Shown: positions 1-9,031, numbered from the stretch's first letter. The stretch is DNA of 64,000 nucleotides from Proteiniclasticum ruminis DSM 24773 (GCF_000701905.1 NZ_JNKC01000007.1:1-64000); one strand, 5' to 3'. Made by a program: numbers and translations. Notes: a model not told the origin generated them from the sequence alone.

Positions 1-100
1 ATATTTCAATCCACGCTCCTCGTATGAAGAGCGACGAATCTTCTTGAGTTCCTTCTTGGCGACTGGTATTTCAATCCACGCTCCTCGTATGAAGAGCGAC
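1..100 (-). CRISPR. Type I-C-like CRISPR array, leader-proximal end (partial)
   Basis: Two identical 33-bp repeats lie at 3-35 and 68-100, separated by a 32-bp spacer (36-67); bases 1-2 would be the edge of the next spacer. Read on the minus strand, the repeat starts GTCGCTC and ends GTGGATTGAAAT, the form typical of type I-C repeats, whose 3' end becomes the crRNA 5' handle. Transcription is therefore inferred to run leftwards, out of the window. No cas gene is present to the right, so the cas operon lies left of the window or the array stands alone. The spacer can be read as a plausible protein-coding fragment, but its target is unknown. Confidence 0.85.
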
Positions 101-240
101 AGTAGTGCTTCAAAATCTAACACTACCAAGCAAATCAACTGACATGCCCGCGAACCTCTAAAACTGTACTTTAATTACCTACCATTGGCGCATAAAGCAC
201 TATGTTCACTTATGGTTCGCGCTGACAAAATTATAGGTAA
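101..240 (-). promoter_or_regulatory. CRISPR leader
   Basis: Non-repeat sequence directly abuts the last repeat on the side expected for the leader. It carries an inverted pair, GCGAACC near 149 and GGTTCGC near 215. Related paired GCGAACC/GGTTCGC elements are, as I recall, seen in type I-C leaders. This supports minus-strand transcription of the array and marks the repeat at 68-100 as the newest. From 241 to 424 I see only AT-rich sequence without a gene. Confidence 0.55.
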
Positions 241-424
241 TGAGATGTCACCTCCCTCTCCGTATACTCTGCCAAAGTTATTTCCACTTTTGCTATCATT
301 GTTCTTGAACTTCATTTTAGTATAGTATATGCGTATAGATTGTTTTTTTCAAGATACAAACTATTAATAAACCTACAACTTATTTCATCTTTACTGATTA
401 ATATTTTCCAGGTGGATGCAATTT

Positions 425-458
425 AAAAGAGTGAGGCAGTTTGCTGCTTCACTCTTTT
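425..458 (-). terminator. Terminator of the dnaX-ybaB-recR unit
   Basis: Perfect 10-bp arms AAAAGAGTGA / TCACTCTTTT enclose a second short stem (GGCAG/CTGC). On the minus strand the hairpin lies about 50 bases after the recR stop and is followed by a short T-rich tail, TTTTAAATT. Confidence 0.6.
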
Positions 459-504
459 ACATCATTCCAATAAGACACTGTTTTGCTCTATTCAATTTCT
501 TCGA

Positions 505-1104
505 TTACTTAATTTCTTTTCTACCCTCAAAGGATTTTGCTAAAGTAACCTCATCCGCATACTCCAGATCGCTTCCCACTGGCATACCCGAAGCAATTCT
601 AGTCACCTTCACATCCAGAGGCTTCAGCACTCTGGAGATATACATGGCCGTAGCTTCCCCTTCTATGGTTGCATTAGTGGCCACAATAACCTCCTGGATT
701 TCTCCGGACATTCTTCGTACCAGTTCTTTGATTTTGATGTCCTCAGGTCCTCTTCCTGCCATGGGAGAGATGCTTCCATGAAGCACATGGTACACCCCAT
801 TGAAATCACGGACTCTTTCAATGGCCATGATGTCTTTCGGCTGTTCCACCACACAGATGACGTTATGGTCTCTGTTTGGATTCCCACAGATGGCACAAGG
901 ATCTTTCTCTGTATAATTTCCGCAGATCCCGCAGTACTTCACCGTTCCTCGAGCTTTCACCAAAGCATCTGCAAACTCACGGACTTCATCCTCTGGGAGA
1001 TTCAAAATATGCAGCGTCAGTCTCTGCGCTGTCTTGCTGCCAATACTGGGAAGCTTCGCAAACTCTTCAATGAGCTTCTCAATGGCCACTGGATAAAAAT
1101 CCAT
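505..1104 (-). CDS. recR: Recombination mediator RecR
   Basis: RecR acts with RecF and RecO to load RecA on gapped DNA. The 199-residue protein has the family length and layout: an N-terminal helix-hairpin-helix ([12 protein letters not shown], residues 18-29), a C4 zinc finger (C58, C61, C70, C73) and a Toprim domain starting at [10 protein letters not shown]. An AGGAGG site lies 7 bases before the ATG. It is the last gene of a dnaX-ybaB-recR set, an order widely conserved in bacteria, and is followed by the hairpin at 425-458. Confidence 0.97.
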   Translation of the reverse strand: MDFYPVAIEKLIEEFAKLPSIGSKTAQRLTLHILNLPEDEVREFADALVKARGTVKYCGICGNYTEKDPCAICGNPNRDHNVICVVEQPKDIMAIERVRDFNGVYHVLHGSISPMAGRGPEDIKIKELVRRMSGEIQEVIVATNATIEGEATAMYISRVLKPLDVKVTRIASGMPVGSDLEYADEVTLAKSFEGRKEIK

Positions 1105-1158
1105 GAATATTCCTCCTAAAAAGAAGGATGCATCTTACATGCACCCTCATCCTATTTG

Positions 1159-1488
1159 TTAAAACAATCCTGGCATGCCACCTGTGAGCTTGCCCATCAC
1201 TTTTTCAGCATCCTCATCCGCCATCTGCATTGCAGCATTCACAGCAGAAAGTACAAGATCCTGCAGCATTTCCACATCATCAGGATCCACAACATCCTTG
1301 TCAATGGTCACAGACTCCAGTCTCTTCTTGCCTGTAAGTTTTACGGATACTGCTCCGCCGCCAGCTGATGCCTCATATACCTTAGTCTCCAGTTCTTTCT
1401 GGTTCTTTTCCATATCTTTCTGCATCTTCTGTGCCTGCTTCAGCAGGTTGTTCATATTGCCTCCCATACCTGGGAATCCCTTTGCCAT
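1159..1488 (-). CDS. ybaB: YbaB/EbfC family nucleoid-associated protein
   Basis: This small DNA-binding protein (109 residues) has the family signature: a Met/Gly/Asn-rich start ([20 protein letters not shown]), a long charged helix, and the strand-rich core with [15 protein letters not shown]. YbaB/EbfC proteins form tweezer-shaped dimers that bind DNA. AGGAGG stands 7 bases before the ATG. The position between dnaX and recR is the classical one, and the short gaps on both sides suggest one transcript. Confidence 0.95.
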   Translation of the reverse strand: MAKGFPGMGGNMNNLLKQAQKMQKDMEKNQKELETKVYEASAGGGAVSVKLTGKKRLESVTIDKDVVDPDDVEMLQDLVLSAVNAAMQMADEDAEKVMGKLTGGMPGLF

Positions 1489-1555
1489 AATAATACCTCC
1501 TACAATCTCTTTTCTTTTCTTACTTTACAATAACTCTGCTTCAGTTTCAAGACCG

Positions 1556-3223
1556 CTATTCGTCTACAATATTGATGCCAAGTTTTTTGAGATTCTCTTC
1601 AAAATCCCCATCTTCCTGTGCTGCGATTCTCTCTTCCCGTTCCCCTTCCACTGTAAATCGGAACTTCACCGGTTCACCTAAGATCGTCGCTGCTGCATCT
1701 TCCAAAATCTCTTTGTTCTCTTTCTTCTCCAGACGCTTTTTACTGAATCCGTATTCCTTGCCGAATCTTACTTCAATGACACCTCGGTCACATTTCACCG
1801 GCTGTCCGACGATGATGGATGCCTGGACAATCATTTGCCTTCTGGCTTTCAGCGCTTCCATGATCTCTTTCCAGTTCCTCTTCACCATATCCAGCGTCAC
1901 TTTACAGTCATCATTGAAAATCTCTTCTTCAATTCTCACTGCTGTCTTCATCACTTTAAGCTCTTCTTTTTTCTCCAGAGCTGATGGAGATGCTGCTTTT
2001 ACAGATGCAGAGCTTTGTCCCCGAGGACCTGCTGCCTGCTCTGTAGAATCCGCCTTCACTTTAGTGAAATCGCCTCTTCTTAAGAAATCCTCAATGACTG
2101 AGAGTCTTCCCAACATGGATTCTGAAGAAATATCCAGCTCATTCTTTGTGAGGCTGATGATGGCAAGTTCCAGATAGATTCTGGACTGCTTGCTGAACTT
2201 CGCCTGCTCTTCTGCTTTTTGGAGAAGTCTGATGATTCTAGTGATCACTTCATTGGAAGCGATGTCTCCTTGCCTTTTGATGATCTCAATGTCTTCTTTC
2301 GACAGATCAATGACTTCTTCAGGATTCGGCATAATCTTCGCCAGCAGAATATTTCTGAAATGAAGAATAAGGTCTTTGGTGAAGCTATAGGGGTCTTTTC
2401 CCCCATCCACCACATCATCCAGAATCCTGATGGATTCTTTCACATCTTTACTGAGCATCGCTTCTGACAGCTTAAAAAGATTCTCCTGTCCTGAAAGACC
2501 GAGCATATCCAGCACATCTGTATACTCTAGCTTTCCATCCCCCATGCTGATGGCCTGGTCCATGATGGAAAGAGCATCTCTCATGGCGCCATCGGAGATT
2601 CTGGCAATAAGATCCAGGGATCTGTCTTCTGCATAGATACCCTTGTCTTTTGCAATCTCTCTCAGCCTTTTTGCGATTTCAGTGTACTTAATCCTCTTGA
2701 AATCAAAGCGCTGACAACGGGAAAGTATGGTCACTGGCAGTTTCTGCGGATCTGTGGTTGCCAGAATGAAGACCACATGTTCCGGGGGCTCTTCCAGCGT
2801 CTTCAGGAAGGCATTCACCGCTCCGGTAGAGAGCATATGCACTTCATCAAGGATATAGACTTTATACTTCCCTTCATGAGGAGGATACTGCACTTCATCC
2901 ACAAGGTCTCTGATGTCATCCACTTTATTGTTGGTGGCAGCATCCTGCTCCACCACGTCAAGAGAAAGCCCTTGATCAATTTTCACGCACATATCACATT
3001 TATTGCACGGTTCTCCCTCATGGAGATCCAGGCAGTTCAGTGCTTTGGCCATGATTTTCGCACAGGTGGTTTTACCTGTTCCTCTGGTTCCGCTGAAAAG
3101 ATAGGCATGACCTACTCGGCTGGTTCTGATCTCGTTTTTCAGTGTCGTTGTGATGTGTTCCTGACCAATGACGTCTCGAAAAACCCTTGGTCTCCATTCA
3201 CGATAGAGCGCTGTATATGCCAT
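1556..3223 (-). CDS. dnaX: DNA polymerase III subunit gamma/tau
   Basis: Clamp-loader ATPase of the replisome. I place the start at the ATG before AYTALYREWRPR because AGGTGAG lies about 8 bases upstream; an ATG 22 codons earlier lacks such a site. The 555-residue protein shows Walker A (GTRGTGKTT), a four-Cys zinc module with CNKCDMC, Walker B (ILDEVHML), the sensor region and the SRC motif (LSRCQRF). A low-complexity linker near residues 400-425 leads to a tau-like C-terminal domain. The linker holds an A6 run with a stop three codons away in the -1 frame (see findings). A TATAAT box lies at 3261-3266 upstream. Confidence 0.96.
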   Translation of the reverse strand: MAYTALYREWRPRVFRDVIGQEHITTTLKNEIRTSRVGHAYLFSGTRGTGKTTCAKIMAKALNCLDLHEGEPCNKCDMCVKIDQGLSLDVVEQDAATNNKVDDIRDLVDEVQYPPHEGKYKVYILDEVHMLSTGAVNAFLKTLEEPPEHVVFILATTDPQKLPVTILSRCQRFDFKRIKYTEIAKRLREIAKDKGIYAEDRSLDLIARISDGAMRDALSIMDQAISMGDGKLEYTDVLDMLGLSGQENLFKLSEAMLSKDVKESIRILDDVVDGGKDPYSFTKDLILHFRNILLAKIMPNPEEVIDLSKEDIEIIKRQGDIASNEVITRIIRLLQKAEEQAKFSKQSRIYLELAIISLTKNELDISSESMLGRLSVIEDFLRRGDFTKVKADSTEQAAGPRGQSSASVKAASPSALEKKEELKVMKTAVRIEEEIFNDDCKVTLDMVKRNWKEIMEALKARRQMIVQASIIVGQPVKCDRGVIEVRFGKEYGFSKKRLEKKENKEILEDAAATILGEPVKFRFTVEGEREERIAAQEDGDFEENLKKLGINIVDE

Positions 3224-3435
3224 GACTTTTCTCACCTGCTTTCCAAATACTTCCTTTACTATTATACATGAGTTCCAAATAAATTTCACAGAATCAGGAA
3301 AAGTAACTGATGAATCTTATGTCTCTATTTCCTCTGTCTGTTACTTTTTAACAAGATTGAATATTCAGTCACTTAGTGGTATGTTTGATTTGAATGAACA
3401 AGCTGCTTTTACTGTGTAAAAAAGGATGGGATTCT

Positions 3436-5091
3436 ATGCTGGAGTTTATTTTTGGCATCATCGGAGGAACAGCTCTTTTAATGTATGGAGTAGATCTCAT
3501 GGGAGAAGGACTGGAAAACATGTCCAGTTCTATGATGAAGAGAATCCTGGAGAAGTTCACCGGAAAACTGTGGAAAGCTTTTTTAGCTGGTATTTTTCTG
3601 ACTGCTGCTGTTCAAAGCAGTACAGCCATTTCTGTCCTTAGTGTCGGATTTGTAAACTCCGGCATCATGAAGCTTTCTCAAGCCATTGGCATCATCTATG
3701 GCGCGAACATCGGAACCACCATCACAGCACAGTTCATGGCTTTAAGCTTCAGTTTCAACATCATCACTCTTTCACTCCCCATCCTTGCCGTTGGCTATGT
3801 GCTGTATGTCTCCACACGTAAAGTGAAGCTGAGAAGTCTGGGTCAGGCGTTTATGGGAATCGGATTTCTTCTTCTGGGTCTTAAAATCCTCAATGAAGGG
3901 ATTCCCTATATGGAGAACAGTACCGTCATCCAGAACTTCTTCAAAAACTACGCATCAAATATCATTTTCGGTCTACTTCTGGGTATCATCAGTACAGCTC
4001 TTGTGCACAGCAGTGCTGCTACAGTAGGTATCGTTATTCTTCTTGGCAATTCTGGTCTTATTGACCTAAGAACTGCCATCATTCTTATGCTGGGGGACAA
4101 TATCGGTACCTCCATCACGGCCCTTATCGCCTCTTTAAAAGGAAATATCAATGCAAAAAGAACTGCTTGGGGACACGCTCTTCACAATCTCATTGGTGTT
4201 CTCATCGCTTTGCCTTTCCTCAATCCTTTCGTCTCTTTCATCGAGTATTTCACTGTGAACATTCAAGGGTCTGATAGCATTCAGGTGATGATCGCAAACT
4301 CCCATACGATATTCAATATCATCGTGGCGCTGATTTTTCTTCCACTGAACAAGTACTTTGTCCAGCTTCTGATGTTTCTTGTAAAAGAACGTACTTCAGA
4401 CAAAGGGAAAGTTCAGACCATCCTCGATCCTCTGCTCCTGGATACTCCTGTGGCATCTCTTGGTGCCAGTATTAAAGAACTTGCTCTGACTCTTCAAAAA
4501 GTCGAGGAAAAAAACGTAAAGGCACTAAGTCACATCACCAGTGACAAGAGCATTTCTGATAATTCTCCCATTGGGATCGAAATCACCCGTACGCAAAAAG
4601 AGCTGACTCTCTACATGATGGAACTCTATAAACGTTCTTTGACAGAAACTCAATCCATCATGATTCCAGGCATCATCAAAGGAGCAAAATATCTCGAGCG
4701 TATGGGAACGCTCACAGATCATCTGGAAGCTCTAGCTCTAGAAAGGCAAGAGAAGGAATGCTACTTCACCCCTGATGCCATGAATGAAGTGGAAAGCCTA
4801 GCCCATGCTCTTCAAGAACTTTATGATGAAACCATCCTTCACCTGAGCAAAGATATTCCTTGCGATGTGCCACTGGCAAGTAAGTTATGGATTCATTTTG
4901 ATGAACTCTTGACCAAAGCAAATAACGATCATATTAAGAGGCTGGAGAAAGATCAGTGCACCATTGAGGCATCTCTAGTATATCTGGAGATTCTCTCCAC
5001 CCTGGAGAGGATCAAATATTATCTCTTCCAGATCAAGAAACTGGCCTGTTATGAGTTTCAAGGATTCTATTCTCCGCTGGAGATAATATAA
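3436..5091 (+). CDS. Na+/phosphate symporter, NptA/PNaS family with PhoU-like tail
   Basis: Predicted sodium-coupled phosphate importer of the NptA family. About 310 residues of membrane segments contain the duplicated QSS-type core: AAVQSSTAISVLSVG and the related VHSSAATVGIVILLG. They are followed by a soluble PhoU-like helical domain of about 220 residues. I start at MLEFIFGIIGG, where AAGGATGGG lies 5 bases before the ATG; the longer ORF from 3394 has no ribosome binding site. It is transcribed divergently from dnaX and ends at a strong hairpin. A possible promoter, TTGAAT-17-TATGTT, lies just upstream. Confidence 0.9.
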   Translation: MLEFIFGIIGGTALLMYGVDLMGEGLENMSSSMMKRILEKFTGKLWKAFLAGIFLTAAVQSSTAISVLSVGFVNSGIMKLSQAIGIIYGANIGTTITAQFMALSFSFNIITLSLPILAVGYVLYVSTRKVKLRSLGQAFMGIGFLLLGLKILNEGIPYMENSTVIQNFFKNYASNIIFGLLLGIISTALVHSSAATVGIVILLGNSGLIDLRTAIILMLGDNIGTSITALIASLKGNINAKRTAWGHALHNLIGVLIALPFLNPFVSFIEYFTVNIQGSDSIQVMIANSHTIFNIIVALIFLPLNKYFVQLLMFLVKERTSDKGKVQTILDPLLLDTPVASLGASIKELALTLQKVEEKNVKALSHITSDKSISDNSPIGIEITRTQKELTLYMMELYKRSLTETQSIMIPGIIKGAKYLERMGTLTDHLEALALERQEKECYFTPDAMNEVESLAHALQELYDETILHLSKDIPCDVPLASKLWIHFDELLTKANNDHIKRLEKDQCTIEASLVYLEILSTLERIKYYLFQIKKLACYEFQGFYSPLEII

Positions 5092-5101
5092 AAACAAAAA
5101 G

Positions 5102-5135
5102 CCCTTTACTTATCACTAAGTAAAGGGTTCAATTT
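5102..5135. terminator. Bidirectional terminator between nptA and the SRP RNA gene
   Basis: Perfect 11-bp stem CCCTTTACTTA / TAAGTAAAGGG with a 4-base loop. The plus strand continues with a T-rich tail. On the minus strand the stem is followed by TTTTTGTTTTTA, so it also ends the SRP RNA transcript. Confidence 0.85.
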
Positions 5136-5146
5136 TTCATTTAAAA

Positions 5147-5411
5147 CCGTGCACCCAACTCTGACAATAACCGTTCAAGCGTTACCCGAACAGTAAACTC
5201 AAAGCAGATTTGCCACGGCACACGAATAATTCTATTTATCGCTGCTACCTTCCGGTCCTGACGAGGTTCATAGACATCCATTGCGTGGGATCCACTTATC
5301 AACGTCACTTTTAAGGGTCAGACCCTGAAAGATCAAGCCTCGGTTAGGGATTACACCCTGCTGTAGCGGATTGCAGGTTACAGGGCACCGCTAACTCCCC
5401 GTCTAGCACGG
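5147..5411 (-). ncRNA. ffs: Signal recognition particle RNA, large bacterial type
   Basis: The minus strand contains the universal SRP domain IV core, GTCAGGACCGGAAGGTAGCA. It begins with CCGTGCTAGACGGGGAGTTA and ends with GGTGCACGG, closely matching the ends of Bacillus subtilis scRNA as I remember them. At about 265 nt it is the long form with an Alu domain (5' GGTGCCCTGTAACCTGCAAT). It starts a few bases after tRNA-Ser, so both are probably processed from one transcript. Ends are accurate to a few bases. Confidence 0.95.
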
Positions 5412-5414
5412 TAA

Positions 5415-5504
5415 TGGCGGAGAGGATGGGATTTGAACCCATGATCGAGTTTCCCCGATACACACTTTCCAGGCGTGCGCCTTCGACCACTCGGCCACCT
5501 CTCC
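5415..5504 (-). tRNA. tRNA-Ser (GGA anticodon)
   Basis: A 90-nt class II tRNA. Acceptor arms GGAGAGG / CCTCTCC pair perfectly, the anticodon loop CTGGAAA gives anticodon GGA (reads UCC/UCU), and there is a long variable arm (ATCGGGGAAACTCGAT), a T-loop (GGGTTCAAATCCC) and an encoded CCA end. It lies immediately before the SRP RNA gene. Confidence 0.97.
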
Positions 5505-5544
5505 ACATATCAATTGCTCACGTATTCCATAAGCAACAAAGTTA

Positions 5545-5573
5545 ATTCTAAAGGAAAAGACTACTGAAGTCAA
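5545..5573 (-). promoter_or_regulatory. Sigma-A promoter of tRNA-Ser/SRP RNA
   Basis: On the minus strand TTGACT and TAGAAT are separated by exactly 17 bp, ending about 40 bp before the tRNA 5' end. Confidence 0.8.
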
Positions 5574-5650
5574 TAGTTAAAATGGATTTTTTCATAGGAA
5601 CTTCATCCCACACCGAAGAACTGTTCTGAAACAAGATATGGCCAAAAGTC

Positions 5651-5676
5651 TCAGGGCTATGAGAACACAGCCCTGA
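5651..5676 (-). terminator. Probable terminator after the serC-serA-DUF1015 unit
   Basis: An 8-bp stem TCAGGGCT / AGCCCTGA lies 20 bases after the DUF1015 stop codon on the minus strand. The following tail (GACTTTTGG) is only moderately T-rich. Confidence 0.55.
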
Positions 5677-5695
5677 ACTTCAGCTTTTATTTTAC

Positions 5696-6943
5696 CTACT
5701 CCAGATCATGAAGGAACAGACCACTTCTCAGTTTAGGCTCAAACCAGGTGGATTTTGGTGGCATAACCATCCCCGCATCGGAGATGGATATGAGGTCCAT
5801 GATGGTGGTTGGATACATGGAGAAGGCTACTTTCATATCTTTCTCCACTCTTCTTTCCAGTTCTTTCAGTCCTCGGATCCCACCCACAAAATCAATTCTC
5901 TTGTCTACTCTTGGATCTTCGATACCTAAAACTGGATGAAGCAGGTGATCCTGCAGGATTTTACAGTCCAGTCTTTTTAAAGGATCCTCATCAAACACAA
6001 TATGCTTCTTGGCTTCCAGCTTGTACCATCTGCCGTCCAGATACATACCGAAGGTGTGCTTCATCTCTGGTCTGTAAGGTCCTTCTCCTTCATATGCTGT
6101 GATGGTGAAGTCTTTACGGATAGCGTCCATGAACTGCTCACTGTCGCAGCCATTGAGATCCTTCACCACACGGTTGTAGTCCATGATCCGAAGCTCGTTG
6201 CTTGGAAAAATCACAGACAGGAAGTAGTTGAACTCCTCATCTCCTGTAAAATCTTTATTCTTCTCTCTTCGCATCATGCCCACCCGGACAGCAGAAGCTG
6301 CACGGTGATGGCCATCTGCGATATAAAGTGATTCTACTTTTTCAAATTTCTGTTTCAGTTCCTCAATGATCTTTTCATCAAGAATCGCCCAGGCAGTATG
6401 CTGTACACCATCTTCTGCGATGAAATCGTACAGTGGATCATGGTTTTTCTTATAGTCTTCGATGATTCTTGTAATTTCTTCCTGGTACACATAGGTCAGA
6501 AAAATCGGACCCGTATGGAAGTTGGTCACATCCACGTGACGGATTCTGTCCGCTTCTTTTTCCGCTCTTGTGAACTCATGCTTTTTAATGACATTGTTCT
6601 GGTAGTCATCAATGGATGCAAGGGAAACAAGTCCAGTCTGGGGATGTCCATCCATGACCAGGGTGTAGATATACAGGGCTTTATCTGCCTCTTGTACAAG
6701 AGTGCCATCTTCGATGAACTTCACAATGTTCTCTCTAGCCTTGTCGTAGACTCTCTGGTCATAAAGATCAATGGATGCAGGTAGATCCACTTCTGACTTG
6801 TCCACATGAAGAAAACTGTATGGATTATCTTTCACCATCTCTCTTGCTTCTTCAGAGTTCATTACATCATAGGGAAGTGCAGCCACTTTATCTGCTAATG
6901 TCTCATGGGGTCTTACTGCACGAAAAGGTCTTACAATCGCCAT
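5696..6943 (-). CDS. DUF1015 family protein linked to serine synthesis genes
   Basis: A full-length (415 residues) member of the DUF1015 family, recognised by its start (VRPFRAVRPHETLADKVAALPYD), the KHEFTRAEKEADR stretch near residue 121 and the motif YIADGHHRAASA at 208-219. No biochemical role is established that I know of. DGHHR resembles the DGHxR motif of ParB/sulfiredoxin-fold proteins, some of which are serine kinases (SerK, SbnI). The gene follows serA by 15 bases with its own site (GAAGGAGAG) and is probably in the same operon. No phosphoserine phosphatase is visible in the window, so a role at the phosphoserine/serine step is a hypothesis only. Confidence 0.85.
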   Translation of the reverse strand: MAIVRPFRAVRPHETLADKVAALPYDVMNSEEAREMVKDNPYSFLHVDKSEVDLPASIDLYDQRVYDKARENIVKFIEDGTLVQEADKALYIYTLVMDGHPQTGLVSLASIDDYQNNVIKKHEFTRAEKEADRIRHVDVTNFHTGPIFLTYVYQEEITRIIEDYKKNHDPLYDFIAEDGVQHTAWAILDEKIIEELKQKFEKVESLYIADGHHRAASAVRVGMMRREKNKDFTGDEEFNYFLSVIFPSNELRIMDYNRVVKDLNGCDSEQFMDAIRKDFTITAYEGEGPYRPEMKHTFGMYLDGRWYKLEAKKHIVFDEDPLKRLDCKILQDHLLHPVLGIEDPRVDKRIDFVGGIRGLKELERRVEKDMKVAFSMYPTTIMDLISISDAGMVMPPKSTWFEPKLRSGLFLHDLE

Positions 6944-6958
6944 TTTTTCTCTCCTTCT

Positions 6959-7870
6959 CTATGCAAAGAATGACTTGATGATGGAGATGATCTCCTCACC
7001 AATACGCAGCTGTGCTTCTACGGTGGATGCTCCTGTATGCGGCGTCAGAGAAATCTTTTCATGGGTATAGATTCTCTCGTTCTTTGTAGGTTCTTCCTTG
7101 AACACATCTACAGCTGCTGCTGTGACCTTCCCGCTGTCTAGGGCATCGCAAAGGGCTTCCTCATCAATGAGTCCGCCTCTGGCTGTATTTACAAGATATA
7201 CGCCATCCTTCATCTGTTCGATTTCTTCTTTGCCGATGAGATAAGGTCTGTCAGCAAGCTTTGGCATATGCAGAGAAATAAAATCAGCTTCTTTATAAAG
7301 CTCTTCCATGGTGACATAGCGGAATGGGTCATTTTCAGGCTTATGTCCGCTTCTGTTGGTGTAGATGACCTTCATGCCAAGGGCATCTGCTCTTTTTGCC
7401 ACTTCTTTGGCGATTCTGCCAAAGCCGATGAGCCCTAGTGTTTTACCGGACAGTTCAATGCCTTCATAGTGCTTCTTGTTCCATTTTCCTTCTCTCATGG
7501 TCACATTGGCGCTGTGGATATGTCTTGCAATGTTGAACATATGACCAATGGCAAGTTCTGCCACAGATGCACTGGAAGCGTTGGGTGTGTTTCTCACAGA
7601 AATACCCTTTTCCTCCGCGTATTTCACATCAATATTGTCCACGCCTACCCCACCACGGATGACAAGCTTCAGTCTTCCGCTCTTCAGCGCTTCATCGATG
7701 AGTGGTTCTCTGATCTTTGTTGCGGATCTGACCACAACCACATCAAATTCCTTGATTTTCTCCATGAGCTCAGGCAGTTCATAGTGTTCATTGACCACTT
7801 CAAAACCGGATTCTTCCAAATTTTTGATGGCACTGGCTTCCATACCGTCTGCTGCTAGTATTCTTATCAT
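6959..7870 (-). CDS. serA: D-3-phosphoglycerate dehydrogenase, short form without ACT domain
   Basis: Catalyses NAD-dependent oxidation of 3-phosphoglycerate, the first step of serine synthesis. At 303 residues it has only the D-2-hydroxyacid dehydrogenase core: catalytic-arginine segment (VIRGGVGVDNIDV), Rossmann motif (LGLIGFGRIAKEVA), TARGGLIDEEAL with the acidic catalytic region, and the catalytic His in LTPHTGAST. The C-terminal ACT regulatory domain of long SerA proteins is absent, so serine feedback through that domain is not expected. A GGGGGG-type site stands before the ATG. serC lies 29 bases upstream, which fixes the substrate better than sequence alone. Confidence 0.92.
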   Translation of the reverse strand: MIRILAADGMEASAIKNLEESGFEVVNEHYELPELMEKIKEFDVVVVRSATKIREPLIDEALKSGRLKLVIRGGVGVDNIDVKYAEEKGISVRNTPNASSASVAELAIGHMFNIARHIHSANVTMREGKWNKKHYEGIELSGKTLGLIGFGRIAKEVAKRADALGMKVIYTNRSGHKPENDPFRYVTMEELYKEADFISLHMPKLADRPYLIGKEEIEQMKDGVYLVNTARGGLIDEEALCDALDSGKVTAAAVDVFKEEPTKNERIYTHEKISLTPHTGASTVEAQLRIGEEIISIIKSFFA

Positions 7871-7899
7871 AATGATATCCCCCCTAATATATAATCTTT

Positions 7900-8982
7900 T
7901 TAAGCGTTCTTTTCTTCAAACTCCTTCATGAAAGCAACCAGAGCTTCTACACCTTCCATTGGCATCGCATTGTAAATAGAGGCTCTCATGCCGCCAACAG
8001 AGCGGTGACCTTTAAGATTTGAGAATCCTCTTTCTGCGCTTTCCTTCACGAACTTCGCATCCAGCTCCTCATTTCCTGTCATAAAGGTAACGTTCATCAG
8101 CGAACGGTTCTCCTTCACCACATTGGTCTTGAAGAGTTTGCTCTGATCCAGGTAGTCATAAAGAAGTGCTGCTTTCTTTGTATTGTGTGCTTCCATACCG
8201 GTAAGTCCACCCATGGATTCCACCCAATCCAAAACAAGTCCGAGAATATAGATGGCATAGGTAGGTGGTGTGTTGTACATGGAGTCATTGGCTACCATTT
8301 CGTCAAATCTCATCATTACTGGGGTCTTGTCCAGAGGTTCTCCCACAAGATCCTCACGGATGATGACCACTGTAAGACCAGCTGGTCCCATGTTTTTCTG
8401 AGCGCCCGCATAGATGACACCATACTTTTCCACATCTACAGGTTTTGACAGAATACAGGAAGACATATCGGAAACAATTGGTACTCCATTGGTCTCTGGG
8501 AGATAGTTGTAGGTGGTGCCAAAAATTGTATTGTTCTCACAGATGTGGAGATAATCCGCATCTGGAGACAGATTCAGTTCTTCCTGAACTGGAATATGGC
8601 TGAAGTTGTCTGCCTTACTTGTGGCTGCCAGATGGGCCTCGCCATATTTCTGTGCTTCCTTGTAGGCTTTTCCTGAGAAACTTCCAGATACGATGTAATC
8701 TGCTTTCCTGTTCTTGGTCATAAGATTCATAGGAATCATGGAGAACTGGAGCGTCGCGCCTCCTTGAAGGAAGAGCACCTTATAGTTGTCTGGAATGCCC
8801 ATAACCTCTCTAAGCTTTCTTTCTGTGTCCTTGATGATTTTGTCATAGACTTTGCTTCTATGGCTCATTTCCATGACAGACATACCGGAGTTGTTGTAAT
8901 CAAGCATCTCACTGGCTGCTTTTTCCAGTACCGAAACGGGCAGCATGGATGGACCTGCGGAGAAATTGAAAATTCTTGACAA
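7900..8982 (-). CDS. serC: Phosphoserine aminotransferase (TTG start)
   Basis: PLP enzyme converting 3-phosphohydroxypyruvate and glutamate to phosphoserine. The class V aminotransferase sequence is typical: RIFNFSAGPSMLPVSVLE at the start, YAGAQKNMGPAG with the PLP lysine, and SNLKGHRSVGGMRASIYN at the end. I choose a TTG start because AAAGGAG lies 8 bases upstream and the resulting 360-residue protein begins exactly where the family begins. ATG codons further upstream give a non-homologous extension without a ribosome site. First gene of serC-serA-DUF1015. Confidence 0.95.
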   Translation of the reverse strand: MSRIFNFSAGPSMLPVSVLEKAASEMLDYNNSGMSVMEMSHRSKVYDKIIKDTERKLREVMGIPDNYKVLFLQGGATLQFSMIPMNLMTKNRKADYIVSGSFSGKAYKEAQKYGEAHLAATSKADNFSHIPVQEELNLSPDADYLHICENNTIFGTTYNYLPETNGVPIVSDMSSCILSKPVDVEKYGVIYAGAQKNMGPAGLTVVIIREDLVGEPLDKTPVMMRFDEMVANDSMYNTPPTYAIYILGLVLDWVESMGGLTGMEAHNTKKAALLYDYLDQSKLFKTNVVKENRSLMNVTFMTGNEELDAKFVKESAERGFSNLKGHRSVGGMRASIYNAMPMEGVEALVAFMKEFEEKNA

Positions 8983-9031
8983 TGTGATCGCTCCTTTTAT
9001 TTTCATACTTTGTTCATGGCTTTCTACTTTC

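Noticed and set aside
416-1119. Plus-strand ORFs overlapping recR
   Set aside because: Mirror frames of RecR without ribosome sites; RecR is unambiguous.
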